Below are positions 29,268 through 37,626 of a stretch of DNA of 64,000 nucleotides, piece after piece. Positions within the stretch are counted from its first letter, which is position 1. Each line of letters starts with the position of its first letter. The notes beneath the pieces are model-generated. The model was not told the DNA's origin. It searched no databases and saw only the letters and a list, made by a program, of their open reading frames with translations. Where the stretch lies: NCBI RefSeq assembly GCF_017896165.1, contig NZ_JAFCNB010000005.1, forward strand, positions 1-64,000. The letters are read 5' to 3'. The position numbers and the translations under genes were made by a program. This DNA is from Microbispora oryzae. GTDB taxonomy: Bacteria > Actinomycetota > Actinomycetes > Streptosporangiales > Streptosporangiaceae.

Positions 29268-30440
29268 CTATCCGGGCCGGGTGGCGCCCACGAGATCACG
29301 CCGGTAGATCGGCGAGATGCGCACCACGTCCCCCGTCTGGGGGGCGTGGACCATCAGTCCCCGGCCGATGTAGATGCCCACGTGGTGAATGGTGCCGGGA
29401 TTGCGGCTCAACCGGCCGTAGAAGAGGAGATCGCCGGAGCGCAACTGTTTCAGGGAGACGTGCCGCCCGGCGCTCCACTGGGTGCCGGTCCAGTGGTCGA
29501 GTGACACCCCCGCCCGCTGCCAGGCCCGCATGGTGAGCCCCGAGCAGTCGAATCCGGAGGGGCCCGCCGCGGCCCACACGTAGGGTTTCCCGAGCTGTTT
29601 CAGCGCCCATTCCGCCGCCATGCCGCCCCGTCCCGCGCCCAGCCGACCGGCCCACGACGGTATGGCGATGCTTTTTCGGCGGACCACGGCCCGGCTCCCG
29701 GACTTCCCCTGTCTGGAGAGCCGGAACTCCTCCCTGGCCCTGCGGAGCCGGTCGACCTTGGACCGCGCGGCGTCGAGCCGCCGGGAGATCTCCTGTTTGT
29801 CCTGTTCCATCTGCTGTGTCCGCGACTGCTGCTCCTGGACCGCCCTCTCGGCGGCCTCCTTGGCCAGACGCACCTGTTCCGCGGTGCGCGACTGCTCCGC
29901 GTACGCCTGTGACGCCTGGGTCCGGAGGATGTCGTAGACCCTCTGGGCGTCCCGCAGCTGTTCGAGCGACGCCGCCTGTTCCTCGCCCAGCTGGGCGAAC
30001 AGGCTCGCCCTGTTCAGGAATCCCGGGACATCGCCCCAGCCGGCCATCACGGCCCCCATGGCCGGCGACAGCGACATCTCTCCGGTCGCGGCCCGCGCGG
30101 CGATCGACGCCCGCATCCGCTGGAAGACGTCCCCGGCCTGCGCCGACCGCTCGTTGGCCCGCTCGTAGGCGTCCTGCGCGTTCCGCAGCCGTACCAGCTC
30201 GCCGTTGTACGCCTCGACGAGCCGCTCCGCGTCGGTGGCCAGGTTTTCCTGCCGCGCCTGAGCCACGGCGAGATCCGCCTCGGCCTTGCCCAGCTCGCGC
30301 GCCTGGTCCCGGGCCTGTTCCCGGGCCTTGGCGACGTCTTTGACCGACGGCCCCCGATCAGCCCCGGCCGGGACGCCCAGGGTCAGGATGAGACCCGACC
30401 CGAGCCCGGCGACCAGGCCCGATGCTCTGAGGAGTGTCAT
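29268..30440 (-). CDS. Secreted NlpC/P60 endopeptidase with coiled coil (second copy)
   Basis: This 390-residue protein shares the layout of the gene at 5009-6061: signal peptide (GLVAGLGSGLILTLGVPAGA), long coiled coil (about residues 35-245, many Ala/Glu/Gln/Arg heptads), and a C-terminal NlpC/P60 domain. The catalytic Cys is in FDCSGLTMRAW and the His in GTIHHVGIYIG, followed by MVHAPQTGDVV. It is likely a peptidoglycan D,L-endopeptidase. AAGGGGTAGGA precedes the ATG. It follows the sigma-factor-like gene on the same strand with a 76-base gap, so it may be cotranscribed or controlled by it. There is no riboswitch here, unlike the first copy. Confidence 0.9.
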   Translation of the reverse strand: MTLLRASGLVAGLGSGLILTLGVPAGADRGPSVKDVAKAREQARDQARELGKAEADLAVAQARQENLATDAERLVEAYNGELVRLRNAQDAYERANERSAQAGDVFQRMRASIAARAATGEMSLSPAMGAVMAGWGDVPGFLNRASLFAQLGEEQAASLEQLRDAQRVYDILRTQASQAYAEQSRTAEQVRLAKEAAERAVQEQQSRTQQMEQDKQEISRRLDAARSKVDRLRRAREEFRLSRQGKSGSRAVVRRKSIAIPSWAGRLGAGRGGMAAEWALKQLGKPYVWAAAGPSGFDCSGLTMRAWQRAGVSLDHWTGTQWSAGRHVSLKQLRSGDLLFYGRLSRNPGTIHHVGIYIGRGLMVHAPQTGDVVRISPIYRRDLVGATRPG

Positions 30441-30516
30441 TCCTACCCCTTCCTTGCTCCACTCCCCTCACTTCCCGCCGATCACTCAGCGTACACATTT
30501 AAGATACGGACAGTAA

Positions 30517-32610
30517 TCAGTTGTATGTGGTAGATCGCCCGTTTTCGGGTGATCCGCCCGCCCGGCGGTCCCCGGCGTCGTCGCGGGGGTCACGGGCACT
30601 CGGGGAGTCGCCCGGCCACCCGTCATGGGCCGGGCCGCGCGGCTCTCCCGCGCCGCGCTCCGTCGCTCCGTGCTCCCCCGCTCCGCGATCCGCCGCCCGG
30701 TCGCCCGTGGCGGCCCGATCAGCGGTGTCGCGCCGTCCCGTGGACGGCTTTCCGGTAGGCGGCTGTCCCGTAGATCGCTGTCCGGTGGCACGCCCCGCGG
30801 TCCCGCCGTTCACCGGGCCGGGGGTGGTGGGGTGACGCGGATAGCCGTGCCGCCGGAGGGCCGCGTCGGCGGAACGGCCGGACGCGTGGTCGTCCGTCCG
30901 AGCGCGATCGTGGTCGCGGGGCGTCTCGCCCCGCCTCGCCGGACGGTTTCCGGCGGGCCCGCCGCGCCCGGGGGCGGACGGGCTCCGCGGCGGCGCGGAG
31001 GCGTTCGGAGCGGGGGACGGCACCGGCGACGGACAGTCGTGGCCCGGCTGGGGATGATGCTGGTGATCGCGCCCGGGAGAGCCACCGGGACGCGGATGCC
31101 ACGACCAGTGCGCGGGAGGCGGCCCCGGACGCGGGGGGCGGCCCGGCCAGTGCGCGGGCGGCGGGCCGCCCGCGTGCCCGTCGCCGGGCGGGCTGATCGT
31201 GACGGTCGGCACGGAGGTCGGCTCGTCGTCGTCCCCCGGGGACGGCGGCATGGGCGTCGGCCCGGAGGTCCCGGCGGTCGGCCGGGGCGAGGCACTGGAC
31301 GGCGGATGGGTGACCGGCGCGCGGCTGGGCGTGGGCGGAGGCGCCGGGCGCGGCAGCGGAACCGGCCCCGCCGGGACGACCGGGATCACAGGCTCGGCCA
31401 CATCACGCGACACGGGGGAACTGCCCGTGGCGCCGGCACCCGACCCCTTCCCGTCGGAGTTTTCCGCGTTTCCGGCGTCTCCCGCGCTCTCCGCGTTTCC
31501 GGGGGCCGGCGTCACGCCGGGGGTGACGCCGGCGCCGGAGCTCGGCACCCATCGGGGCGATATCGCCGCGATGTCGTCGCGGCCGTCGGCGAACTGGGCG
31601 AAGACCAGCGCGATCGCCGCCACGGTCGCGACGGCGGCCACCGTTCCCGCGATGGCCTGCGCCAGCCGGCCCTCCTGGCGGATGCACCGGGCCCGGGGGT
31701 AGCCCGCGGCGTCGAGGGAGCCGACCCGCTTGGCGACGAAGCGCCGATAGGGCACCAGCTCCGGATCGATGAACGCGCTCAGCACCCGGACCCGCAGCGT
31801 CTCCGGCAGGGCCACCTGGGGCAGCAGCGAGAAGACCTTGGCCGGCGAGACCTGCCTCATCCGGTGGCGCGAGCAGGTCTCGCAACGGATCAGGTGCTTG
31901 CGGAGCCGCTCACGCTGCGCCCGGGTGAGCCCATCCGGAGACTCGCCGACGGTGGCGCCGACCCACTCGCACTCCCGTGCGCTGCCGCGGGCGACGAGCT
32001 CGACGGTGATCGCCTCGCGCAGGCGGTCGGTCGCCGCCTGGAGCAGGGCGTCCGTGTGACGCTGCCCGGCGCCGACAACGGCGGCCAGCTCCGCCGGGGA
32101 CATGTCATGACGGGCGGACAGCTCAAGGAGCTCGCGGTCGTCCACGGACAGGCTCGCCACGGCGCTCCGCGCGACCGAGCGCAGGTCCGCCTCGGCCCCG
32201 CTGTCGGGGGCGCCGCCGAACCCGCCGCCAGGACCGGACGGATCCGCGGAAAGGATCGGGAACCCGGCGGGCGGGGTGTCGGCCCGAGCCGGCCCCCCGT
32301 CGTCCGGCGGCCGGGCACCCCCGGCGGCCGGGGCGTCACCGGAGACGGAGACCGGCGCCGTACGGCGGCGCAGACACTCCCCCCGCGCCAGCGCGTACAG
32401 CCAGGTGCGGAACCCGTCGCGGTCCGCGAGCGAGCCGACGAGCGCCTCCGCCGCGATCAGCGTGTCGCGCAGCGCGACCTGCGCGGCGTCCGGGCCGGGA
32501 AGCATGACCCGGCAGTATCGGTAGATGTTCTCCGCATAGGTGTCATAGAGCGCGGCCAGAGCTCCCGGATCACGAGCGCGCAACGCCTCTGCCAGGACAC
32601 CATCGTTCAT
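30517..32610 (-). CDS. ECF-type sigma-factor-like protein with zinc finger, membrane helix and long Pro-rich tail
   Basis: A 697-residue multidomain protein. Residues about 1-85 resemble sigma region 2 (DPGALAALYDTYAENIYRYC...FRTWLYALARGECLRR). Residues about 145-200 resemble region 4 (SVDDRELLELSARHDMSPAELAAVVG). An HLIRCETCSRH segment near residue 242 looks like the HxxxCxxC of zinc-binding anti-sigma domains. One membrane helix follows (AGTVAAVATVAAIALVFAQF, about 318-338), and the remaining 350 residues are Pro/Gly/Arg/Thr-rich and disordered, predicted outside the membrane. It therefore looks like a sigma factor and an anti-sigma-like tether in one chain. Whether it can still bind RNA polymerase is not shown by the sequence. 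Confidence 0.75.
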   Translation of the reverse strand: MNDGVLAEALRARDPGALAALYDTYAENIYRYCRVMLPGPDAAQVALRDTLIAAEALVGSLADRDGFRTWLYALARGECLRRRTAPVSVSGDAPAAGGARPPDDGGPARADTPPAGFPILSADPSGPGGGFGGAPDSGAEADLRSVARSAVASLSVDDRELLELSARHDMSPAELAAVVGAGQRHTDALLQAATDRLREAITVELVARGSARECEWVGATVGESPDGLTRAQRERLRKHLIRCETCSRHRMRQVSPAKVFSLLPQVALPETLRVRVLSAFIDPELVPYRRFVAKRVGSLDAAGYPRARCIRQEGRLAQAIAGTVAAVATVAAIALVFAQFADGRDDIAAISPRWVPSSGAGVTPGVTPAPGNAESAGDAGNAENSDGKGSGAGATGSSPVSRDVAEPVIPVVPAGPVPLPRPAPPPTPSRAPVTHPPSSASPRPTAGTSGPTPMPPSPGDDDEPTSVPTVTISPPGDGHAGGPPPAHWPGRPPRPGPPPAHWSWHPRPGGSPGRDHQHHPQPGHDCPSPVPSPAPNASAPPRSPSAPGRGGPAGNRPARRGETPRDHDRARTDDHASGRSADAALRRHGYPRHPTTPGPVNGGTAGRATGQRSTGQPPTGKPSTGRRDTADRAATGDRAADRGAGEHGATERGAGEPRGPAHDGWPGDSPSARDPRDDAGDRRAGGSPENGRSTTYN

Positions 32611-32754
32611 ATAACTGAGCGTAAATGCTTGGTAACTACCCGCTCTACCGATTCTCGCGAACTCGCGTGACTACGTCGACGACATTTGGCATTTGCCCGC
32701 GCAGGCATCTGACCGCATTTTCCGCTCTTTTCGGGATTTATTCGGCGAGGGCCG

Positions 32755-33912
32755 TCAGTGGCGTTCCCGTGTCACGAGCCCGGCCTCGGCACAGCCCTCC
32801 ACGAGCGCCTCCAGGCCGAAAGCGTCGACCGGCCCGAGGGCGCCCGTGCCCCGCACTCCGCGGGTCAGGGCGGTCGTCGCCGCCCAGGCCAGAAGGCGTG
32901 CCGTGAAGTCGTACGGGTCGCCGCCCTCCAGTTCGACGACGGCCAGCGGCCGGCCGTTCTCGTCGTACACCTCGGCCACGATCCGCGACCGCACGCCGGG
33001 CCCGGCGGTGGCGCCGCCGCGTCCGGTACGGATCACCCGATCGGCGAGCGCGTCCGCCGCGCGCCGGGCCCCGGGCACCGCGGCGATCAGGGGAGCCGCC
33101 CGGGCGACGACGGCGGCGGGCCGCGTCAACGGGCCGAGCCAGCCGAAGTAGACGTTGATCTCGCGCAGCCCGGGGTGAACGGGCGGGAGCGTGAAGTGCT
33201 CGGACGCGCCCATCGACAGCCCGCGCCGCCGGCGGCCGCCGACCAGGAAGAGCCGCGTACGGGTTCGGTCGCGGACGATGCGGCCCTGGCGGAAGCCGTA
33301 CGACGGCTCGAGGACGGCGCCGATGGCGGAGGCGCGCGTCCCCGCGCTCAGCCGGCGGGCCATCCGGCCCCGCACGAAGTAGCCCACGTCGACGCGGGCG
33401 GCCGCCGGCCCAGCCTTGGCCAGGGCCAGCGCGGCGGCCAGGTTGCCGGGCACGCAGTCGTACCCGAAAGCGGTGAGAAGCGCCCCGCCCCGGGCGGCGG
33501 CGGCCGGGCCGTAACGCTGGAAGATCCGCTTGATGAAGGCGGGCTCCCCCGCGCTGTCGAGGTAGACGGCCCCGGCCTCGACCGCGGCGGCGACCGCGGC
33601 CTCACCCAGCCGCAGGAACGGCCCGACGGTCGTGACCAGCACGTCTCCCGGTTGGACGATCCTCCGCAGCGAGGCGGGGCGGCTCGCGTCGCCCACCGCG
33701 GTGGGTGGAACGGCCTCAGGAGCGCCCTCAGGAGCGCCGCCACCCGGGGTGCCGCCGCCCGGCGCGCCGTACAGGCCGGCCGCCAGCGCGTCGAGCCTGC
33801 CCTGGTCGCGGCCGACCAGCAGCGGCCTGGCTCCCCGGCGGACCAGCGCCTCGGCCGTGAGCCGGCCGGTGAAGCCGGTGGCCCCGAAGAGCACGATCCT
33901 GGAGGTCGTCAT
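32755..33912 (-). CDS. Saccharopine-dehydrogenase-like NAD(P)-binding oxidoreductase
   Basis: A 385-residue protein with an N-terminal Rossmann motif RIVLFGATGFTGRLTAEAL and the trans-acting family pattern VTTVGPFLRLGEAAVAAAVEAGAVYLDSAGE. GYDCVPGNLAAALAL follows, as in trans-enoyl-reductase and saccharopine-dehydrogenase-like proteins of actinobacteria. A Gly/Ala/Pro-rich insert (GGGTPGGGAPEGAPEA) near residue 55 is unusual. It probably is not a true lysine-pathway enzyme; the substrate is unknown. The ATG at 33912 starts the canonical fold; a GTG 24 bases upstream is possible. The 145-base gap to the sigma-like gene shows nothing distinct. Confidence 0.8.
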   Translation of the reverse strand: MTTSRIVLFGATGFTGRLTAEALVRRGARPLLVGRDQGRLDALAAGLYGAPGGGTPGGGAPEGAPEAVPPTAVGDASRPASLRRIVQPGDVLVTTVGPFLRLGEAAVAAAVEAGAVYLDSAGEPAFIKRIFQRYGPAAAARGGALLTAFGYDCVPGNLAAALALAKAGPAAARVDVGYFVRGRMARRLSAGTRASAIGAVLEPSYGFRQGRIVRDRTRTRLFLVGGRRRRGLSMGASEHFTLPPVHPGLREINVYFGWLGPLTRPAAVVARAAPLIAAVPGARRAADALADRVIRTGRGGATAGPGVRSRIVAEVYDENGRPLAVVELEGGDPYDFTARLLAWAATTALTRGVRGTGALGPVDAFGLEALVEGCAEAGLVTRERH

Positions 33913-33985
33913 GCGGTTACGGTAAACCTCCCCCACCTTCCCCCACGGCCGGCGGTCGGCGACCGTGGCGCGGCCCCCGCTCCGC

Positions 33986-34777
33986 TCACTGACTGCGGTC
34001 GGCGATGGGCGAGTAGCCGCGGTCCTTCGCGAAGGGCTCGGTCGTCGGCATGACCGTGTGCGCCGGAGCCGCCCCTGCGGCGACCAGGTCCATGTACGGC
34101 GCGGCGGTCGTGCCCCATGTGCGGGCCATCACGTCGGTCTTGGCCACGGCGGCGGTCACCCCGTCGACCGTGATGACGAAGCGGCGCGGAGCCTCGCTGC
34201 CGATGTCGTTCACGTACGCCGAGCCGCCGCCGACCAGCTTGCCCGCCGCGTCGCGCAGCAGCGCGGTCACCACCACGCCGCCCGCCCGCTTGCGGAACGG
34301 GTCGCCGACGTGGCCGGTGACGAGATAGGAGTTACCGGACAGGTGGTCGGTCCGCACGTCGGAAACCGGGAACCGCAGGAATGCGGACGGGATCCGGGAG
34401 ATCGGCCGCCAGGTGGCCGGTCGATAGTCGATCTTCACGCGGACCGGCTGCTGCTCCGCCGTCACCTGGCCGGCGAAGGCCAGCGGCCGTCCGGGCGGCA
34501 CCGCGTCGAGCGGCTGCTCCAGGTGGACGACCTCCTTGCCCCTGGCGTCGAGCGCGCTGACGACGGCGACCGCGTTCTCGCCGAAATGCCAGCGGTTGGG
34601 GTTGTCCAGCAGACCGGCCCAGCTCACCAGATAGCCGGCTCCCGACCGTACGATCGAGGAGACCTGTTCCTTCAGGGCGAGCGGCCGGGTGTCCTGCCGC
34701 TCGCCGTCGCTCGCGCACCCGGCCACCACCGTCGCGGCGATGGCCAGGGCGATCGTCATTCGGCAACGTCGCGTCAC
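33986..34777 (-). CDS. Secreted lipoprotein, hypothetical
   Basis: A 263-residue protein with a lipoprotein signal: basic MTRRCRM, hydrophobic IALAIAATVVA and lipobox VAGC with the lipidated cysteine at residue 21. The mature part contains alternating beta-like stretches such as VAVVSALDARGKEVVHLEQPLDAVPPG and GGVVVTALLRDAAGKLVGGGSAYVNDIG, resembling FxLYD/DUF3426-like extracellular beta domains. I do not recognise a named family. The start is GTG. It ends 73 bases before the saccharopine-dehydrogenase-like start on the same strand. Confidence 0.65.
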   Translation of the reverse strand: MTRRCRMTIALAIAATVVAGCASDGERQDTRPLALKEQVSSIVRSGAGYLVSWAGLLDNPNRWHFGENAVAVVSALDARGKEVVHLEQPLDAVPPGRPLAFAGQVTAEQQPVRVKIDYRPATWRPISRIPSAFLRFPVSDVRTDHLSGNSYLVTGHVGDPFRKRAGGVVVTALLRDAAGKLVGGGSAYVNDIGSEAPRRFVITVDGVTAAVAKTDVMARTWGTTAAPYMDLVAAGAAPAHTVMPTTEPFAKDRGYSPIADRSQ

Positions 34778-34947
34778 TTAGCCGTCATAACCCCTGAATA
34801 GGACGGCGATCCCTCGGACACGCGCGGCCCGGACGTTATCTTTACCGGCCCTCACCTAATTTTCCCGCCTTGTTCCCACCCCGAGGCCGGTGATCGAATG
34901 GCCGTACGGCTCTGTCAACCGGCATTCCCCAACAGGAGATCAGCCCC

Positions 34948-35757
34948 GTGACCGATTACGGCACCCCGCCACCGCCCCGGATCGACGCCGATGTCCCGCA
35001 TTCGGCCCGGATGTGGAATTACTGGGTCGGCGGAAAGGACCACTACGCCATCGACCGGGAGATCGGCGACAAGATCGTCGAGGTGTTTCCCGACATCATC
35101 GAGGTGGCCCGTCAGTCCAGGGCGTTCCTCGCCCGCGCGGTCACGTACCTGACCCGCGATGCGGGCGTCCGGCAGTTCCTCGACATCGGCACCGGACTGC
35201 CCACCCACAACAACACGCACGAGGTCGCGCAGCGGATCGCGCCGGAGGCCCGTGTGGTCTATGTGGACAACGACCCACTGGTGCTCGTCCACGCCGAAGC
35301 CCTGCTCACCAGCACCCCGGAGGGCGCCACCGCCTACATCGACGCCGACGTCCGCGACCCGGACCGGATCCTCGCCGAGGCCGCCCGGACGCTCGACTTC
35401 AGCCGGCCGATCGGCCTCATGATGCTCGGCATCATGGGCAACGTGGTCGACAACGACCAGGCGTACGGGATCATGAGCACGCTGCTCGCGGCCCTGCCGT
35501 CCGGCAGTTACATGGCCCTCAACGACGGCACCAGCGTCGTCCACGGCGACGCGCGGGAGGAGGCCATCCAGGTCTGGGACGAACGGGGCGGCGCGCCCTA
35601 CACCTCCCGGACCCCCGCCCAGATCGAGCGCTTCTTCGACGGCCTCGACCTGCTGGACCCCGGTGTCGTGTCCGTGTCGCGGTGGCGGCCCGAGGACAGC
35701 GCCTGGGGCATCCCGAAGGAGGTCGACGCCTTCTGCGGGCTGGGCCGCAAGCCCTGA
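34948..35757 (+). CDS. SAM-dependent methyltransferase, DUF574 (Methyltransf_19) family
   Basis: A 269-residue protein of a family abundant in actinomycetes. Landmarks are PHSARMWNYWVGGKDHYAIDREIGD at the N terminus, the SAM loop QFLDIGTGLPT, VVYVDNDPLVLVHAEALL and IMLGIMGNV-like motifs, and the closing WGIPKEVDAFCGLGRK. Substrates are unknown for this family. The GTG at 34948 follows AGGAGATC by 6 bases. The 170-base upstream region contains an AT-rich stretch (ttatctttaccgg...cacctaatttt) likely to be the promoter. It converges with the ABC-F gene, 7 bases apart. Confidence 0.9.
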   Translation: MTDYGTPPPPRIDADVPHSARMWNYWVGGKDHYAIDREIGDKIVEVFPDIIEVARQSRAFLARAVTYLTRDAGVRQFLDIGTGLPTHNNTHEVAQRIAPEARVVYVDNDPLVLVHAEALLTSTPEGATAYIDADVRDPDRILAEAARTLDFSRPIGLMMLGIMGNVVDNDQAYGIMSTLLAALPSGSYMALNDGTSVVHGDAREEAIQVWDERGGAPYTSRTPAQIERFFDGLDLLDPGVVSVSRWRPEDSAWGIPKEVDAFCGLGRKP

Positions 35758-35764
35758 CGCGGAG

Positions 35765-37411
35765 TCAGCGGGCGCGGGCCACCCGTTTCTCGTCCCACAC
35801 CGGTTCCGGCGACTCGTACACCCGGCCGTCGGCGCCGAACACCAGGAAGCGGTCGAAGTCGGCCGCGAACCAGCGGTCGTGCGTCACGGCGAGCACGGTC
35901 CCCGCGAAGGCGCCGAGGCCCTCCTGCAGCGCCTCGGCGCTGGCGAGGTCGAGGTTGTCGGTGGGCTCGTCGAGCAGCAGGAGCGTCGCGCCGGAGAGTT
36001 CGAGCAACAGGATCTGCAGGCGCGCCTGCTGGCCTCCCGACAACGTCTCGAACCGCTGGTCCGCGATCCGTCCGGCCAGTTCGTAGCGGGCGAGCGCCTT
36101 CATCGCCTCGTTCCGCAGCCGGGCGTGCTCGGTCATGACGATCTCGCACGGGGTCCGGCCGAGCAGTTCCGGCCGGGCGTGGGTCTGGGCGAAGTGCCCG
36201 GGCACCACCCGCGCCCCCAACCGCGCCGTCCCCGTGTGACGGATCGCCTCCCCCGCGAGCAGGCGGAGGAAGTGCGACTTGCCCGATCCGTTCGAGCCGA
36301 GGACGGCGAGCCGCTCGCCGTACCAGACCTCCAGGTCGAACGGTTTCATCAGCCCGGTCAGCTCCAGCCCTTCGGCGATCACCGACCGCTTGCCGGTGCG
36401 GCCGCCGCGCAGGCGCATGCTGATGAACTGGTCCTTCGGCGCCAGCTCGGGCGGCCCGGCCTCCTCGAACCTGCGCAGGCGGGTCTGCGCCGCATGGTAG
36501 GCCGGGGCCATCCCGTCGTTGTTCGACGCCTTCTGCTTGAGCATCAGGACCAGCCGCCTGAGCTTGGCGTGCTCCTCGTCCCAGCGGCGGCGCAGCTCGT
36601 CGAGCCGTTCGTTGCGCTCCCTGCGCGCCTCGGCGTACGTGGCGAAGCCGCCGCCGTGGATCCACACGTTCCCCGACTCGACGGTGACGATCCGGTCGGC
36701 GGCGTTCGCGAGGAGCTGCCGGTCGTGCGAGACCAGCAGCACGGTCTTGGGCGTGTCGCGCAGGGCCTGCTCCAGCCAGATCTTGCCCGGCACGTCGAGG
36801 TAGTTGTCGGGCTCGTCGAGCAGCAGCACCTGGTCGGGCCCGCGCAACAGCGCCTCCAGCACGAGCCGCTTCTGCTCACCGCCGGACAGCGTCGCGACAT
36901 CCCGATATTTCACGTTGTCGTACGGCGCCCCGAGCGCGGCGACCGTGCACGCGTCCCAGAGCACCTCGATGTCGTAGCCCCCGGCGTCCGTGTAATCGGT
37001 GATCGCCTGGGCGTACCGCATCTGGGTCTTCTCATCCTCGCGCTCCATCATCGCGAGCTCGGCCTCGTGCAGGCGGGCCGCGGCCTGCCGCACACGCTCC
37101 GGCGCGACGCTGAGCAGCAAATCCTGGACGGTACGGCTGTCGCGGCCGTCGCCGCCGGGGGTCGCCTGCCCGGTGCCGCGCAGGCTGCCGACGAACTGGC
37201 GCATGACGCCCAGGCCGCCCGAGTGGGCCACCGATCCCTCGATGGGTCGCAGGTCGCCAGAGACCAGGCGGAGAAGGGTCGTCTTGCCCGCGCCGTTCGG
37301 CCCGACCAGCGCCGCCTTGACGCCGTCGCCGACCCGGAACGAGACGTCGTCGAGCAACGGCCTGCCATCCGGCAGGACGTACGTCAAATGGGTGACCTCG
37401 ACGTGCGGCAC
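35765..37411 (-). CDS. ABC-F family ATPase
   Basis: This 548-residue protein has two ABC nucleotide-binding domains and no membrane segments. Domain 1: Walker A GPNGAGKTT, signature LSGGEQKRL, Walker B LLLDEPDNYLD. Domain 2: Walker A GSNGSGKSH, signature LSGGQQARL, Walker B LLLDEPTDNLD. The interdomain linker (about residues 240-310) is charged and helical. ABC-F proteins act at the ribosomal E site, either as translation factors or by protecting ribosomes from antibiotics (Ard-type). Linker length here does not decide between these. The start is GTG after GAGGAGGAAACC. A palindrome at 37526-37548 lies in the shared upstream region. Confidence 0.92.
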   Translation of the reverse strand: MPHVEVTHLTYVLPDGRPLLDDVSFRVGDGVKAALVGPNGAGKTTLLRLVSGDLRPIEGSVAHSGGLGVMRQFVGSLRGTGQATPGGDGRDSRTVQDLLLSVAPERVRQAAARLHEAELAMMEREDEKTQMRYAQAITDYTDAGGYDIEVLWDACTVAALGAPYDNVKYRDVATLSGGEQKRLVLEALLRGPDQVLLLDEPDNYLDVPGKIWLEQALRDTPKTVLLVSHDRQLLANAADRIVTVESGNVWIHGGGFATYAEARRERNERLDELRRRWDEEHAKLRRLVLMLKQKASNNDGMAPAYHAAQTRLRRFEEAGPPELAPKDQFISMRLRGGRTGKRSVIAEGLELTGLMKPFDLEVWYGERLAVLGSNGSGKSHFLRLLAGEAIRHTGTARLGARVVPGHFAQTHARPELLGRTPCEIVMTEHARLRNEAMKALARYELAGRIADQRFETLSGGQQARLQILLLELSGATLLLLDEPTDNLDLASAEALQEGLGAFAGTVLAVTHDRWFAADFDRFLVFGADGRVYESPEPVWDEKRVARAR

Positions 37412-37525
37412 GGTTTCCTCCTCGGATTCCCGCGCAGGCTACCCATCACGATCGCCCACGGCATCCCGTTTTCCCGGCCGGCCGCCGGCCCCGACACTCT
37501 AAGTGTTCAAACCCCGGAGCCATAC

Positions 37526-37548
37526 GAACGGTTAGCCGCTAAGTGTTC
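37526..37548. promoter_or_regulatory. 23-bp imperfect palindrome between the ABC-F and hydrolase genes
   Basis: GAAC and GTTC outer arms and TTAGC/GCTAA inner arms are centred on position 37537, with two mismatched positions between the arms. The right half, ctaagtgttc, also occurs as a direct copy at 37499-37508. It lies about 80 bases upstream of the hydrolase start and 115 bases upstream of the ABC-F start, so it could act on either promoter. Confidence 0.5.
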
Positions 37549-37626
37549 GCATGGAACCCCATCTGCGGCCGTACTGACCGGTCATAACGGGTTATAGGGC
37601 GGCAAAAGGACAAGTAGATTCACGTC

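Noticed and set aside
34840-34862. Full iron box before the DUF574 methyltransferase
   Set aside because: Only the right half (cacctaa) matches; the left half does not pair, unlike the site at 46462-46480.
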